Assembly (NCBI GenBank): GCA_003014445.1
Contig: PYGH01000003.1
Coordinates: 1 to 64,000 of the forward strand
Reading direction: 5' to 3'
Source: Fusobacterium naviforme
Lineage (GTDB): Bacteria > Bacillota > Clostridia > Lachnospirales > Lachnospiraceae
DNA: 64,000 nucleotides
Position numbers and translations under genes: made by a program. Shown one piece after another: positions 43,111 through 52,235 of the stretch. The notes beneath the pieces are model-generated. The model made no database searches, was not told the DNA's origin, and saw only the letters and a program-made list of their open reading frames with translations. Positions within the stretch are counted from its first letter, which is position 1; every line of letters starts with the position of its first letter.

Positions 43111-43175
43111 GAAGCGCGGTTCTGCTCTGCCTTTCAACGACCATTCCGTTTAAAAAATGCGGGCACCATTTATAA

Positions 43176-43844
43176 TCACAGCATCACCGCCGCGAGCTCT
43201 TTGTAGGACCACTCTATATGTGCCCTCAGCAGCTCTCTTGCCTCATCCAGATTCCTCTCCTCAATTTTCTGCAGGATGCCCAGATGCTGCCCGGCGCTCT
43301 CCTCAAAGGTATCCGTCAGGCTGTAGGCCACAGCCTGATATCTCCGAATCTGAGCTGCCAGTACGCGAACCAGATTTTTGATATAATTATTGTTGCTCTT
43401 ATCTACGATCAGCTGATGAAATCTGGCATCTATCTCTGCAATTCTCTGATCAGAAATCCCCCCGGCTCTCCTGTAAGCTTCCAGCTCTCTCTGGAAATCT
43501 CCGCGGAGCTCTGCAATTTCAGCCGGCCTGATATTATGGATAGAGGTCTTTAAAGCCAAGAGCTCCATGCTGATGCGCACATCATAAATATCTCTCAGAT
43601 CCGAGAGAGACAGCCCCACCACCACAGTTCCGATTCCATCCAGACAGCGCACATAGTTTTCGCTCTCCAGCTGTGTCAATGCCTTTTTGACCGGTGTTCT
43701 GCTCATACCCAGAGCGCGACCTATATTATTCTCTGTGATGACATCACCTTCCCGAATGACCCCCGATATGATTTGCTCCTTTAAATACCGGTAGGCGACT
43801 TCCGATAATGTCTCTTTTTCAGTTCTTATTAGATCGCTCCTCAT
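43176..43844 (-). CDS. GntR/FCD-family transcription regulator
   Basis: 222 residues. N-terminal winged helix (about 15-75): YLKEQIISGVIREGDVITEN then NIGRALGMSRTPVKKALTQL. C-terminal FCD helical bundle (about 85-215) with the metal-site residues D in DARFHQLIV and H in QHLGILQKI and AHIEW. FCD regulators bind organic acids. It is the last gene of the aconitase X/TRAP operon and the natural regulator of it; a GTATAC-centred palindrome lies at the operon start (49488). Confidence 0.93.
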   Translation of the reverse strand: MRSDLIRTEKETLSEVAYRYLKEQIISGVIREGDVITENNIGRALGMSRTPVKKALTQLESENYVRCLDGIGTVVVGLSLSDLRDIYDVRISMELLALKTSIHNIRPAEIAELRGDFQRELEAYRRAGGISDQRIAEIDARFHQLIVDKSNNNYIKNLVRVLAAQIRRYQAVAYSLTDTFEESAGQHLGILQKIEERNLDEARELLRAHIEWSYKELAAVML

Positions 43845-43883
43845 ATGCTGCTCCCCTTACCGTAGTCTTATAATTCTTTTATC

Positions 43884-44855
43884 TCAGTTTACAAGATCTC
43901 TCGGTTTTTTTCCATCCAGCATGGCAAAAAGATTTTGCAGCGCATATTCCTTCAGCGCGCGGAAGGACTCCACAGAGATGTAGGATACATGCGGCGTCAC
44001 ATAGATACCGGGCGTATTCAGAATCGCCTCATCCCCTCTGGGAGGCTCATTTTTGATCACGTCAAGGACCGCGCCTTCGATCTCGCGCCCCTTTACTGCC
44101 TCTATGAGCTCCCGCTCATTCACCACCCGGCCGCGCGAGGTGTTGATCAGCCATGCGGTATTTTTCATCATTTCAAACTCATGCTTCCCGATTCTGTCCT
44201 CATTTTCAACACAACCCTTCAGATTAATGCTGACATAGTCTGCGCACCGGAAGCCCTCCTCCCAACTCAGCTTCTCCACATTCAGTGCCTTCATCTCCGC
44301 CTCTGAGACGTATTCATCGTAGGCTGCAACATGCACTCCCAGCTGATTGGCTCTCTCTGCTACAGCCTTTCCAATGACTCCCAGTCCTACAATGAGCAAG
44401 GTCTCGTTTCTGAGCCTGTGCCGGTTCTCGGCTGCCGCCATAGCTCCCCAGCGACCATTTCTCACATTTTCCGCAGCACAGCTGCTGTAGGCCGCGATCC
44501 GCTTGTTCACAAAAAACATTGCCGCGAGCACGTAATCGGCCAGATCCTCCGCACAGTAGCCGCTGATATTGGTGACGCTGATGCCTCTGGCTCTCGCTGC
44601 CTCTGTGTCAATGCGGTCATAGCCGCCGCCATAGACAGCGATTCCCTTACAGCGCTCTAACCGCTCCATGACAGCAGCCGGAATATTGGCATAGACCTGA
44701 GCCAGGATACCATCTGCCTGATATCCGAATTCCGCCAGATCCTTTTCATAATTGTAGCCTGAAGTACGTATCTCAACTCCCGGATACTTTTTCTGCAGCT
44801 CCTCCATCTCCAGGTCATAGTCCTTCCATTCCTCATCAATAATCCAGATAAGCAT
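43884..44855 (-). CDS. D-isomer-specific 2-hydroxyacid dehydrogenase
   Basis: 323 residues after AGGAGG. NAD-binding loop LLIVGLGVIGKAVAERA (about 155), catalytic arginine in INTSRGRVVNERELIEAV (about 235), Glu in VIKNEPP (about 265) and His in TPHVSYIS (about 290). Interconverts a 2-keto acid and its D-2-hydroxy acid. In this operon it probably reduces or oxidises an intermediate from the aconitase X step. The substrate cannot be told from sequence; it resembles the phosphoglycerate/hydroxypyruvate and C-terminal-binding-protein-like branches. Confidence 0.93.
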   Translation of the reverse strand: MLIWIIDEEWKDYDLEMEELQKKYPGVEIRTSGYNYEKDLAEFGYQADGILAQVYANIPAAVMERLERCKGIAVYGGGYDRIDTEAARARGISVTNISGYCAEDLADYVLAAMFFVNKRIAAYSSCAAENVRNGRWGAMAAAENRHRLRNETLLIVGLGVIGKAVAERANQLGVHVAAYDEYVSEAEMKALNVEKLSWEEGFRCADYVSINLKGCVENEDRIGKHEFEMMKNTAWLINTSRGRVVNERELIEAVKGREIEGAVLDVIKNEPPRGDEAILNTPGIYVTPHVSYISVESFRALKEYALQNLFAMLDGKKPRDLVN

Positions 44856-44873
44856 ACGACACCTCCTCTTAAG

Positions 44874-46142
44874 TTATAAGAATATCATGGTCATAGGGGC
44901 AAAATAAGTGACCAGCAGCAACACAATGAGCAGCGCAGCAATCATTTTCACAATCTCTCTGGAGAGCGCCTCCATCTTTACCTTTGAGATAGCTGTGGCA
45001 ACAAACAGGTTAATCCCATACGGCGGGGTGCAGAAGCCTATTGCCAGATTCATAGTCAGCATAATACCAAAAGTAATAGGACTCATTCCGAACCCCTTTG
45101 CAATTGGAAGAAGAATTGGTGTAAGTATAATGGTCGCCGGTATATTGTCAATGAACATTCCGACCAGGAGCAGCAGAATATTGATCATCAAAAGCACCAG
45201 AATCCCATTATTACTCAGACCTGTAATCACAGCCGCGATTTTCAGAGGAATCTGCTCCATTGTGAGCAGAGCGGCAAAGGCAGTAGAGAGCCCCACCATA
45301 AATGTAGTGGCCCCATTGATTACAACTGCATCCCTGACGGCCTTATAAGCCCCCGCAAGGTTCAATTCCTTATAAACGAAAACACCGATCACAAAAGAAT
45401 ACACCACTGAAATAACAGCCGCCTCGGTTGGAGTGAACTTTCCAGAATAGATTCCCCCCAGAATAATAACAGGCGAAAGTATCGCCCAGAAGGCTTCCTT
45501 AAAAGACTGTACGATCTCTTTTAGGCTTGCCCGCCTTTCATTCCCCTTGTAACCCTTTTTCTTTGATACCAGATAGCAGACGATCATCAGTGCAATTCCC
45601 ATCATAATGCCAGGCAAAAAACCAGCAGTAAACATATCTGTGATAGAAGAGCCGGATACAACGCCATATATAACAAAGGGAACTGACGGAGGTATAATAA
45701 CCCCTATTGTTCCGGCCGCTGCGGTGAGAGCAGCAGAAAACGACTTGCTATATCCATGCTCTACCATCTGAGGAATCATAAATGCACCGACGGCTGAAAC
45801 GGTCGCTACAGCTGAGCCGGAAATGGCTGCAAAGAACATACATACCACAATCGTAACCATGCCAAGGCCACCTGTGATATGGCCGATGAAGCTCTCGAAA
45901 AAATTGACCAGCCGTCGGGCAATCCCACCGCTGCTCATCAGGTTTCCAGCCAGCATAAAAAACGGAATCGCCAGAAGCGGAAATGAATCAACACCGGCAA
46001 TCGCATTCTGAGATATCAGCAGTGTCGGCATATCCGTAAAGTTCAGCATCGTAATCAGCGTCACAATGCCAATTGCATATCCAATCGGCACGCTGAGAAA
46101 CAGCAGTACAAAGAATAAACCAAATAAAAATAAAGCTTCCAT
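44874..46142 (-). CDS. dctM: TRAP transporter large permease (DctM)
   Basis: 422 residues, about 11-12 membrane helices, typical DctM motifs IPFFMLAGNLMSSGGIARRL, GTIGVIIPPSVPFVIYG and NLAIGFCTPPYGINLFVA. It forms, with the small permease 4 bases upstream, the Na+-coupled channel of a TRAP system for an organic acid. Codon use and AT content differ from the surrounding host genes, as across the whole operon. Confidence 0.96.
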   Translation of the reverse strand: MEALFLFGLFFVLLFLSVPIGYAIGIVTLITMLNFTDMPTLLISQNAIAGVDSFPLLAIPFFMLAGNLMSSGGIARRLVNFFESFIGHITGGLGMVTIVVCMFFAAISGSAVATVSAVGAFMIPQMVEHGYSKSFSAALTAAAGTIGVIIPPSVPFVIYGVVSGSSITDMFTAGFLPGIMMGIALMIVCYLVSKKKGYKGNERRASLKEIVQSFKEAFWAILSPVIILGGIYSGKFTPTEAAVISVVYSFVIGVFVYKELNLAGAYKAVRDAVVINGATTFMVGLSTAFAALLTMEQIPLKIAAVITGLSNNGILVLLMINILLLLVGMFIDNIPATIILTPILLPIAKGFGMSPITFGIMLTMNLAIGFCTPPYGINLFVATAISKVKMEALSREIVKMIAALLIVLLLVTYFAPMTMIFL

Positions 46143-46145
46143 ACG

Positions 46146-46643
46146 TTACTCCTCCCACTGTATTCCCTTAATCGCACACCTCACTTGCTCCGCTAGAGTT
46201 TCCAGAAGCTTGACGCTCAGCACAAATGCACTCAGCGGCAGCACGGAATATACACAGGTCAAAGGGATTCTCATACCGGAGGAGAGCGCCTTCCTCGCCG
46301 CCATGGAGCTACACACCTCACTGCCCTTAATAACTAAAAACACATTGAAGCTAAACCACATCAGATTAATCAGAATTTTTAATATCTCCCTTGCTCTGGG
46401 CCCCTTCAGAAGAGAAAATATCATTTCAACCCTGATGTGCTCTTTTGCGCTGTAAGCTAGGCTGGCCCCAATCCAGATCTGCCAGATGAAAATATACCGT
46501 GCAAGCTCCTCTGACCAGGACAATGAGGCATTAAAAACAGAGCGCATAATGATTTGAAAGAATATAATCAAGGTATTGAAGACCAGACTTGCAACCAAGA
46601 CTCTTTCCTCAAAAAGGGAGAGCGCAGCTACTATTTTTTTCAT
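46146..46643 (-). CDS. dctQ: TRAP transporter small permease (DctQ)
   Basis: 165 residues, four membrane helices. Recognised by position and by SWSEELARYIFIWQIWIGAS with the AYSAKEHIRVEMI motif of the DctQ family. Completes the three-part TRAP system with DctP (upstream) and DctM (downstream). Confidence 0.95.
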   Translation of the reverse strand: MKKIVAALSLFEERVLVASLVFNTLIIFFQIIMRSVFNASLSWSEELARYIFIWQIWIGASLAYSAKEHIRVEMIFSLLKGPRAREILKILINLMWFSFNVFLVIKGSEVCSSMAARKALSSGMRIPLTCVYSVLPLSAFVLSVKLLETLAEQVRCAIKGIQWEE

Positions 46644-46714
46644 GAATTTACCTCTTTAGGAAATACTGCTGTGAGGCTTTGAAACAGCCAGGCCTCACAG
46701 CAGCGTAAACTCAG

Positions 46715-47779
46715 TTAATGATTGTACTTTTCACACATATCGAAGAGCTCTTTTCCAAATTGGCTTTCATACTTCTCATACATCGGAACCAATGCCTCTT
46801 TAAATGCCTTTTTCTGATCTTCACTTAAAATATTGATCTGGAGTCCTCCCTCCGTCTCCAGATCCTTAATCGCCTTTTCATTGTCCTCCAGTTCCATATT
46901 GCGCTGTTCATCGACATAGTTCTTTGCCTCCTCCTTCAGAATCGTCTTCTGATCTTCACTCAGGCTCTGGAACTTCGCATCGTTTATGATAAAGGCAAGG
47001 AAGTTGTGCACGTGCTCATCAATTGTAGAGTACTTCTGAACCTCATAAAACTTATTTGCAAAGGTAAGGGACGGCGGATTCTCCTGTGCCTCAACCGTTC
47101 CCTGCTGAAGTCCGGTATACAGCTCTGTAAAGCTCATCGGTGTCGGATTGGCTCCCAGTGTTTTATAAAAATCTATAAAAATGGGACTCTCCATAACCCT
47201 CATCTTGACTCCTTTTAAATCCTCCGGTTTTTCTATTGCGCCTGTATTTGTAGTTGTACTTCTGGGACCATTGTAGCTGTAGCCCAGGATATCTATTCCG
47301 TTTTGTACAACCTTCTCCGAGAGATAGGCCCCAACCTCATTATCCAGTGCATCAAATGCCGCCTTCGAGCTTGTAAACAGATAGGGCATATCCAGCACAC
47401 CAAATTCTTCTGAATAGGCAGTTAAAACTGAGGTAGAGGGCAGTGCCATATCCAGTGATCCCATCGCAACTGATTCTGTAAGCTGCACATCACCTCCCAG
47501 CGCGCCGTTGGGAAAGATATCTATTTTCAGGCTCCCTCCACTTCTTTCTTCCACATTCTTTTTAAAATTCAGCAACGCTTTATGTGTAGATCTGTCCTCG
47601 GGCTCTACATGTCCGATCTTCAGCACGACCGCATCCTCAGCAGCAGCTCCCTGCTGCGCTTCCCCCGCTGTTTCATTCTGTGCAGCACCTGCATCAGTTC
47701 CCTGTGTCTTCCCTCCGCACGCAGCCAGGGTAACTGCAAAAAGTCCCACTGCTAATAATGTAACCAGATTTTTTTTCAT
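46715..47779 (-). CDS. dctP: TRAP transporter solute-binding lipoprotein (DctP)
   Basis: 354 residues; start at 47779 (GAGGAGGAACTT). Lipoprotein signal VTLLAVGLFAVTLAACGG. DctP fold with the carboxylate-binding arginine in LKGVKMRVMESPIFIDFYKT and the conserved VEAQENPPSLTFANKFYEVQ. The ligand should be a carboxylate, inferred from the family and from the acid-metabolising enzymes in the operon. Confidence 0.95.
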   Translation of the reverse strand: MKKNLVTLLAVGLFAVTLAACGGKTQGTDAGAAQNETAGEAQQGAAAEDAVVLKIGHVEPEDRSTHKALLNFKKNVEERSGGSLKIDIFPNGALGGDVQLTESVAMGSLDMALPSTSVLTAYSEEFGVLDMPYLFTSSKAAFDALDNEVGAYLSEKVVQNGIDILGYSYNGPRSTTTNTGAIEKPEDLKGVKMRVMESPIFIDFYKTLGANPTPMSFTELYTGLQQGTVEAQENPPSLTFANKFYEVQKYSTIDEHVHNFLAFIINDAKFQSLSEDQKTILKEEAKNYVDEQRNMELEDNEKAIKDLETEGGLQINILSEDQKKAFKEALVPMYEKYESQFGKELFDMCEKYNH

Positions 47780-47845
47780 AAGTTCCTCCTCTTCCATTTC
47801 TATTTGTATGTTTGTGTACCTTTGCTTCCAGTGTTTCCTGAGCTA

Positions 47846-48247
47846 TTACTCTATAATCACCTCTTCATGATCCGCGTCTACCGTCACAATATCACCCTCT
47901 CTGACATCCTGATAGAACTGAGGGTCCACCTGATCCACCATCGGAATTTCAAACAGAATCGCGCTTGTCACCAGAACGGTCTCCGGTCTCTCTACGATCA
48001 TGGCATAGGGCTGATTCTCATGCTTCATCAGCTGAAACAGACCGTCCGCCTGTACCACTGAGCTTCCCTTGCCGCTCGGAAACGCAAGCACCTTGTTTGC
48101 AATGATCTTCCCGCAGAGATCATGTGCCTGTTCGATCACCTCTCCGGTCTCTGGCCGAATCAGATAAAACATTACATCATCCTTCGACAGCACAATTTCT
48201 GCTTTTGCACATCCATCCGATATCTTATGGCAATGATATTTTTTCAT
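47846..48247 (-). CDS. Aconitase X small (swivel) subunit, DUF126
   Basis: 133 residues. DUF126-type swivelling domain with a SSVVQ-loop in LAFPSGKGSSVVQADGLF, which in the family forms part of the active site, and a C-terminal PQFYQDVREGDIVTVDADHE strand pair. It works only with the large subunit whose stop codon overlaps its ATG (TAATG). Confidence 0.9.
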   Translation of the reverse strand: MKKYHCHKISDGCAKAEIVLSKDDVMFYLIRPETGEVIEQAHDLCGKIIANKVLAFPSGKGSSVVQADGLFQLMKHENQPYAMIVERPETVLVTSAILFEIPMVDQVDPQFYQDVREGDIVTVDADHEEVIIE

Positions 48248-49452
48248 TATCGAACCTCCCCGCTAACTGCCGCCTCAATACAGGTGTCCAGATCTCTGAT
48301 TACAAAGTGAATATCTCTTCTCTGTGGGTAATATGCACACTTGGGAGACTCTGTCACTCCGACCTTTCCTTTCAGAAAGTGCCAGCAGGGCTGATCCGGA
48401 CAGCTGTCCGGAACGATATGCGCGCCAACAGCCTCAAGCGCATCATATATCCCCATCCTCTGCGCCATCTGCTCCACATGGCTCGAGGTCAGAATCCACA
48501 TATCCTTCTTCAGTTTTCTGTCTCCTATTCTGCTGAGAATATGCCGGCACTCCTCCAGCGTGAAGTGCGGACATCCAAACATTGCGAAATCAATCTCCCT
48601 GTTTCCCTTAAGAGATATTTCCTCCAGCACCTCCTCGAAATCCTGATCCGTTATTGTGACAACTCTCTCCGGCTCTTTTCCGCCAAACGCAGTCTCAAGA
48701 TCCGGTGCTTCCGGTGTAAAGCCTGCAATGTGGTACATGTCATAGGCACCCGAGGTATTCAGCTCTGCGCCGAGATTTCTGAGAGCCTCCTTGCTGATGT
48801 TCTCCGGCAGGCCGGTGAAAACCGGAATGCCATGGCCTATCTTCTTCCCGCACATACCCAGAATGTGATAGCAGTAATCGTTCTTCATCTCCGCTTCCAC
48901 ATTCACCAGTATAGTTCCTCTGCGATTTTCATCAAAGAGCAGACCATACTCCGGTACATAGCCGGTAATTGCCGCAAACAGAGCGGAGTTTGCTCCCTCT
49001 CTGTTGGATCGGGCTCCCCAGACTGCATTTACAAAGGGAGTTGCACTGGACTCAGAAAACGCACAGACCTCTCCAAAGGTTGGGACATTGGTGTCAATAT
49101 AAGGTGTACAATTATAACTGAGCTGGGCTCCCAGAGCCCGATACGCCTTTTCTGTTCTTTCCATCATCCTGTAATCTTCATCGCTGACCTTCTGAATCCT
49201 CTTAAAGTAAGAGAGACAAAATCCCGGGTTTACCGTGGGCGTCACACGACATTTTGCTCCGAGCCCGACCATTTTTTCAGCCAGCCACAGATCCGCATCC
49301 TGATTGCTCAGCGCTACATGAGCCCTTGTAATCGGAACCATGCGCTCAGCACCGAAAGATTCTCCAATCGCCACCTGAATTTTCATGGCAAGTTGTGCGC
49401 CCTCGCCATATCTTCCCTCCAGCAGATCCCGTTGATCCTGTGTCAGTTTCAT
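48247..49452 (-). CDS. Aconitase X large catalytic subunit, DUF521
   Basis: 401 residues; ATG at 49452 after GGAGGTAATC. DUF521 (AcnX) enzyme with iron/cluster cysteines in TPTVNPGFCLSYF, DFAMFGCPHFTLEEC and VPDSCPDQPCWHF. In bacteria separate-subunit AcnX enzymes are cis-3-hydroxy-L-proline dehydratases; archaeal relatives dehydrate phosphomevalonate. The presence of a TRAP transporter, a GntR regulator and a 2-hydroxyacid dehydrogenase, but no proline-type reductase or pyrroline enzyme, leaves the true substrate open. First gene of the operon. Confidence 0.9.
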   Translation of the reverse strand: MKLTQDQRDLLEGRYGEGAQLAMKIQVAIGESFGAERMVPITRAHVALSNQDADLWLAEKMVGLGAKCRVTPTVNPGFCLSYFKRIQKVSDEDYRMMERTEKAYRALGAQLSYNCTPYIDTNVPTFGEVCAFSESSATPFVNAVWGARSNREGANSALFAAITGYVPEYGLLFDENRRGTILVNVEAEMKNDYCYHILGMCGKKIGHGIPVFTGLPENISKEALRNLGAELNTSGAYDMYHIAGFTPEAPDLETAFGGKEPERVVTITDQDFEEVLEEISLKGNREIDFAMFGCPHFTLEECRHILSRIGDRKLKKDMWILTSSHVEQMAQRMGIYDALEAVGAHIVPDSCPDQPCWHFLKGKVGVTESPKCAYYPQRRDIHFVIRDLDTCIEAAVSGEVR

Positions 49453-49487
49453 GATTACCTCCCGCAAATTATTTCCTCTTTAAGGAT

Positions 49488-49537
49488 GTATACTTCTTGT
49501 ATTCTTTAAGTATGCTTCTCTTCTCTCCCTTTGTCAA
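49488..49537 (-). promoter_or_regulatory. Promoter and probable GntR operator of the aconitase X operon
   Basis: On the minus strand TTGACA (49532-49537) and CATACT (49509-49514) are 17 bases apart. Just downstream of the expected start lies the palindrome core GTATAC (49488-49493), part of AAGTATACATC, the kind of site FCD-GntR repressors bind. ATACTT and AAGTAT also form a 6-bp inverted repeat across the start. Confidence 0.55.
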
Positions 49538-49605
49538 TATCGCTATTATTATCATTTTTTCTTCAGATTTTTGTGCATATTTTTATTACAGGCGTTTTAC
49601 TCCAC

Positions 49606-49639
49606 AAAAAAGAAGAGACCGAATTATTCGATCTCTTCT
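49606..49639 (-). terminator. Terminator of the metY/ATP-grasp operon
   Basis: On the minus strand AGAAGAGA(T)CGAA pairs with TTCG(G)TCTCTTCT around TAA and runs into TTTTTTG. Confidence 0.85.
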
Positions 49640-49661
49640 GCCATCGCTATTCTTCTATCTC

Positions 49662-50852
49662 TTATCTCTTCTTCTGCACGTACTTCACAAAGCTCTCCGC
49701 TTCCTCAAAGGAAGCAAATCTTGCTGTGTACATTCGGTTTCCCATCGTCGGAGCCATGATCTCCGGCATTTCCTCCGCCATGACGATCTGACGTCCGAAC
49801 TTCGCCTGTATGTCCTGCGCGCTGTGCAGGTAGTTGTAGCGGTCTCTCTGCCCGGCATAGACGCAGTAGTGGTCGTGCCGCGGATCAGAGAGCACATTTG
49901 CATCCAGTGCAATCATGTCCGCCCAGATCTGGTACACATCTGTCGCGTGTGCATAGTTCATCATGTCTGTGGTGTAACCGCCCGCCGGTCGCATATTGAC
50001 CTCGAGCCCCACATAATCTCCCAGCTCACCGAGTCCCGGCTTCGCTTCCGTCAGCCGAAAAAACTCCAGATGGACAAAGCGGCTCCGGACACCAAAGGCC
50101 TCCACCGTAGCCCGCCCGATCTCTCGAAACTTCTCCGGCATCTCGGCCATAACGCAGTAAGAAAGATCCCTCTGCTCATTCACAATATCTGCAATGGACG
50201 GCGGCCACACGGTCTCCGATTCAAAAAGCGGCTCCCCATAGGAATCAATGATTGCATCGTAGCAGCAGATATCGCCCTCGACGAACTCCTCCATCACGTA
50301 GCGCTCCTCCGGGAGCTCCTCGAAGAAGTGCGCAAGCATCTTCTTATTCTCCAGCTTCCAGGTATGGCGGGAGCCCAGGCCCTCGTCCGGCTTTATAATG
50401 ACCGGATATCCCACCTCTCGGATAAAGTCCTCCGCGGCCTTCCTATCACTCACAATGATATGTTTCGGTACGGGCACACCGGCTTTTTTATAAAACTGCT
50501 TCATCTCCGACTTGCTGCGGAAACGACTCACATCCGAGGCCTGAACACCGGTCTTGATATTGAAATCCGTGCGGAGACGTGCGTCCTGACGCAGCCAATA
50601 CTCATTATTTGATTCAATCCAGTCGATCTTTCCATACTTGAAGGAAAAAAAGGCAACGGCGCGGAACATCTGATCATAATCCTGCATGGAATCCACACGG
50701 TAGTACTCCGTCAGCACAGAGGTGAGCTCCGGATCCAGAGACGCATAGGGCATATCTCCGATGCCGAGTACATTTACCCCATCCTTGTGCAGACGGTCAC
50801 AGTATTTCCAGTGATTGCTGGGAAAATGGGGGGATATGAAGATAAAGTTCAT
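49662..50852 (-). CDS. ATP-grasp ligase
   Basis: 396 residues. ATP-grasp fold: preATP domain (about 1-105), lysine and glycine loop VIIKPDEGLGSRHTWKL (about 150), EEFVEGDICCYDAI (about 195), metal ligands in LEVNMRPAGGYTTDMM (about 285). It should form an amide or thioester by way of an acyl phosphate. Substrate unknown. Its ATG overlaps the end of metY by 4 bases and the pair has its own terminator, so the two proteins work in the same process: MetY can supply a sulfur or modified amino acid and the ligase may couple it to another molecule. No known pathway with exactly this pair is identified here. Confidence 0.88.
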   Translation of the reverse strand: MNFIFISPHFPSNHWKYCDRLHKDGVNVLGIGDMPYASLDPELTSVLTEYYRVDSMQDYDQMFRAVAFFSFKYGKIDWIESNNEYWLRQDARLRTDFNIKTGVQASDVSRFRSKSEMKQFYKKAGVPVPKHIIVSDRKAAEDFIREVGYPVIIKPDEGLGSRHTWKLENKKMLAHFFEELPEERYVMEEFVEGDICCYDAIIDSYGEPLFESETVWPPSIADIVNEQRDLSYCVMAEMPEKFREIGRATVEAFGVRSRFVHLEFFRLTEAKPGLGELGDYVGLEVNMRPAGGYTTDMMNYAHATDVYQIWADMIALDANVLSDPRHDHYCVYAGQRDRYNYLHSAQDIQAKFGRQIVMAEEMPEIMAPTMGNRMYTARFASFEEAESFVKYVQKKR

Positions 50853-52141
50853 GCGCTTACCTCCAGTGCCTGAGTGATATCTGCGATCAGATCCTCCTTG
50901 TCCTCCAAGCCGCAGGAGAGACGAATGAGCCCTGCCGGAATGCCCGCCTCCTTAAGCTGCTCCTCCGTGAGCTGTCTGTGCGTGGTGCTCGCCGGATTCA
51001 GGCAGCAGCTCCGCGCATCTGCGACATGTGTCTCGATCGCAATCAGCTGTAAGGCCCGCATGAAGCGCTCCGCTGCACCGCGTCCGCCCTTCAGCTCAAA
51101 GGCCACAACCCCGCAGCCGCCGTTCGGCATATATTTCCTCGCGAGCTCTGTGTAGGGATTGCCCGGCAGTCCGGGGTAGTTTACAAACTCCACCTCCGGC
51201 CGCGTCCGAAGAAATTCTGCGACCGCTCTTCCATTCTCTACATGGCGCGGCATACGCACATGCAGGGACTCCAGTCCCAGATTCAGGTAGAAGGCATTCT
51301 GCGGGGACTGAATGCTGCCGAGGTCACGCATCAGCTGTGTCGTTGCCTTGGTAATAAAGGCGCCCTCCTGTCCGAAGCGCTCCGCGTAAATGATGCCATG
51401 ATAGGAGTCGTCCGGCTCACAGAGTCCCGGATACTTGTCGGCGTGTGCCATCCAGTCAAAGTTTCCGCTGTCCACGATGGCGCCGCCGACTGCCACGCCG
51501 TGCCCATCCATGTACTTCGTCGTGGAATGCGTCACAATATCTGCTCCCCACTCGATCGGCCTCAGATTTATCGGAGTCGGGAAAGTATTGTCTACAATAA
51601 GAGGAACCCCATGCGCATGCGCCACCTGTGCAAATTTCTCGATGTCCAGCACGGTGAGCGCCGGATTTGCAATGCTCTCGCCGAACACAGCCCGCGTATT
51701 CTCGCGGAACGCGGCGTTCAGCTCCTCTTCTCCCGCATCCGGAGAGACAAAAGTCACATCAATCCCCATCTTTTTCATCGTGACTGCGATCAGATTAAAG
51801 GTACCACCATAGATTGAGGAGGACGCCACAATATGGCTGCCGGCCTCACAGATATTGAAGAGTGCAAAGAAATTGGCCGCCTGTCCGGAAGAAGTCAGCA
51901 TCGCCGCCGTGCCTCCCTCCAGCGCCGCAATCTTCGCTGCCACATAGTCGTTCGTCGGGTTCTGAAGCCGGGTGTAGAAGTAGCCGGACGCCTCCAGATC
52001 AAAGAGCTTTCCCATATCCGCCCCGGTGTCGTACTTAAAGGTCGTGGACTGGACGATCGGAATCTGTCGCGGCCCTCCGTTCTCCGGGCGGTATCCCGCC
52101 TGAACACATTTTGTGCTGATTTTATACTCTTTCTCGTCCAT
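50849..52141 (-). CDS. metY: O-acetylhomoserine sulfhydrylase (MetY-type PLP enzyme)
   Basis: 430 residues after GGAGGTGTGTA. Cys/Met-metabolism PLP fold (fold type I): PLP-phosphate binding SSSIYGGTFN, cofactor Asp in VPLIVDNTFPTP, Schiff-base lysine in VTHSTTKYMDGHGVAVGG (about 210), and the C-terminal SCCLNPASTTHRQL and IRLSCGLED. Length and HRQLTEEQL segment fit O-acetylhomoserine (thiol)-lyase, making homocysteine from sulfide or homologues from other thiols. It is coupled to an ATP-grasp ligase, unusual for a plain methionine gene. Confidence 0.93.
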   Translation of the reverse strand: MDEKEYKISTKCVQAGYRPENGGPRQIPIVQSTTFKYDTGADMGKLFDLEASGYFYTRLQNPTNDYVAAKIAALEGGTAAMLTSSGQAANFFALFNICEAGSHIVASSSIYGGTFNLIAVTMKKMGIDVTFVSPDAGEEELNAAFRENTRAVFGESIANPALTVLDIEKFAQVAHAHGVPLIVDNTFPTPINLRPIEWGADIVTHSTTKYMDGHGVAVGGAIVDSGNFDWMAHADKYPGLCEPDDSYHGIIYAERFGQEGAFITKATTQLMRDLGSIQSPQNAFYLNLGLESLHVRMPRHVENGRAVAEFLRTRPEVEFVNYPGLPGNPYTELARKYMPNGGCGVVAFELKGGRGAAERFMRALQLIAIETHVADARSCCLNPASTTHRQLTEEQLKEAGIPAGLIRLSCGLEDKEDLIADITQALEVSA

Positions 52142-52235
52142 TACACACCTCCGATTTTTGATTTTTCTGTATTCTACTATATCTACCCTCTTCGCGCAAA
52201 CAGTTTTCCCTTACTTTTCTGCGCGTTTTCGGCTA

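Noticed and set aside
48124-50612. Long plus-strand frames of 461 and 371 codons
   Set aside because: They lie opposite aconitase X and the ATP-grasp ligase, which carry clear family motifs and ribosome sites.
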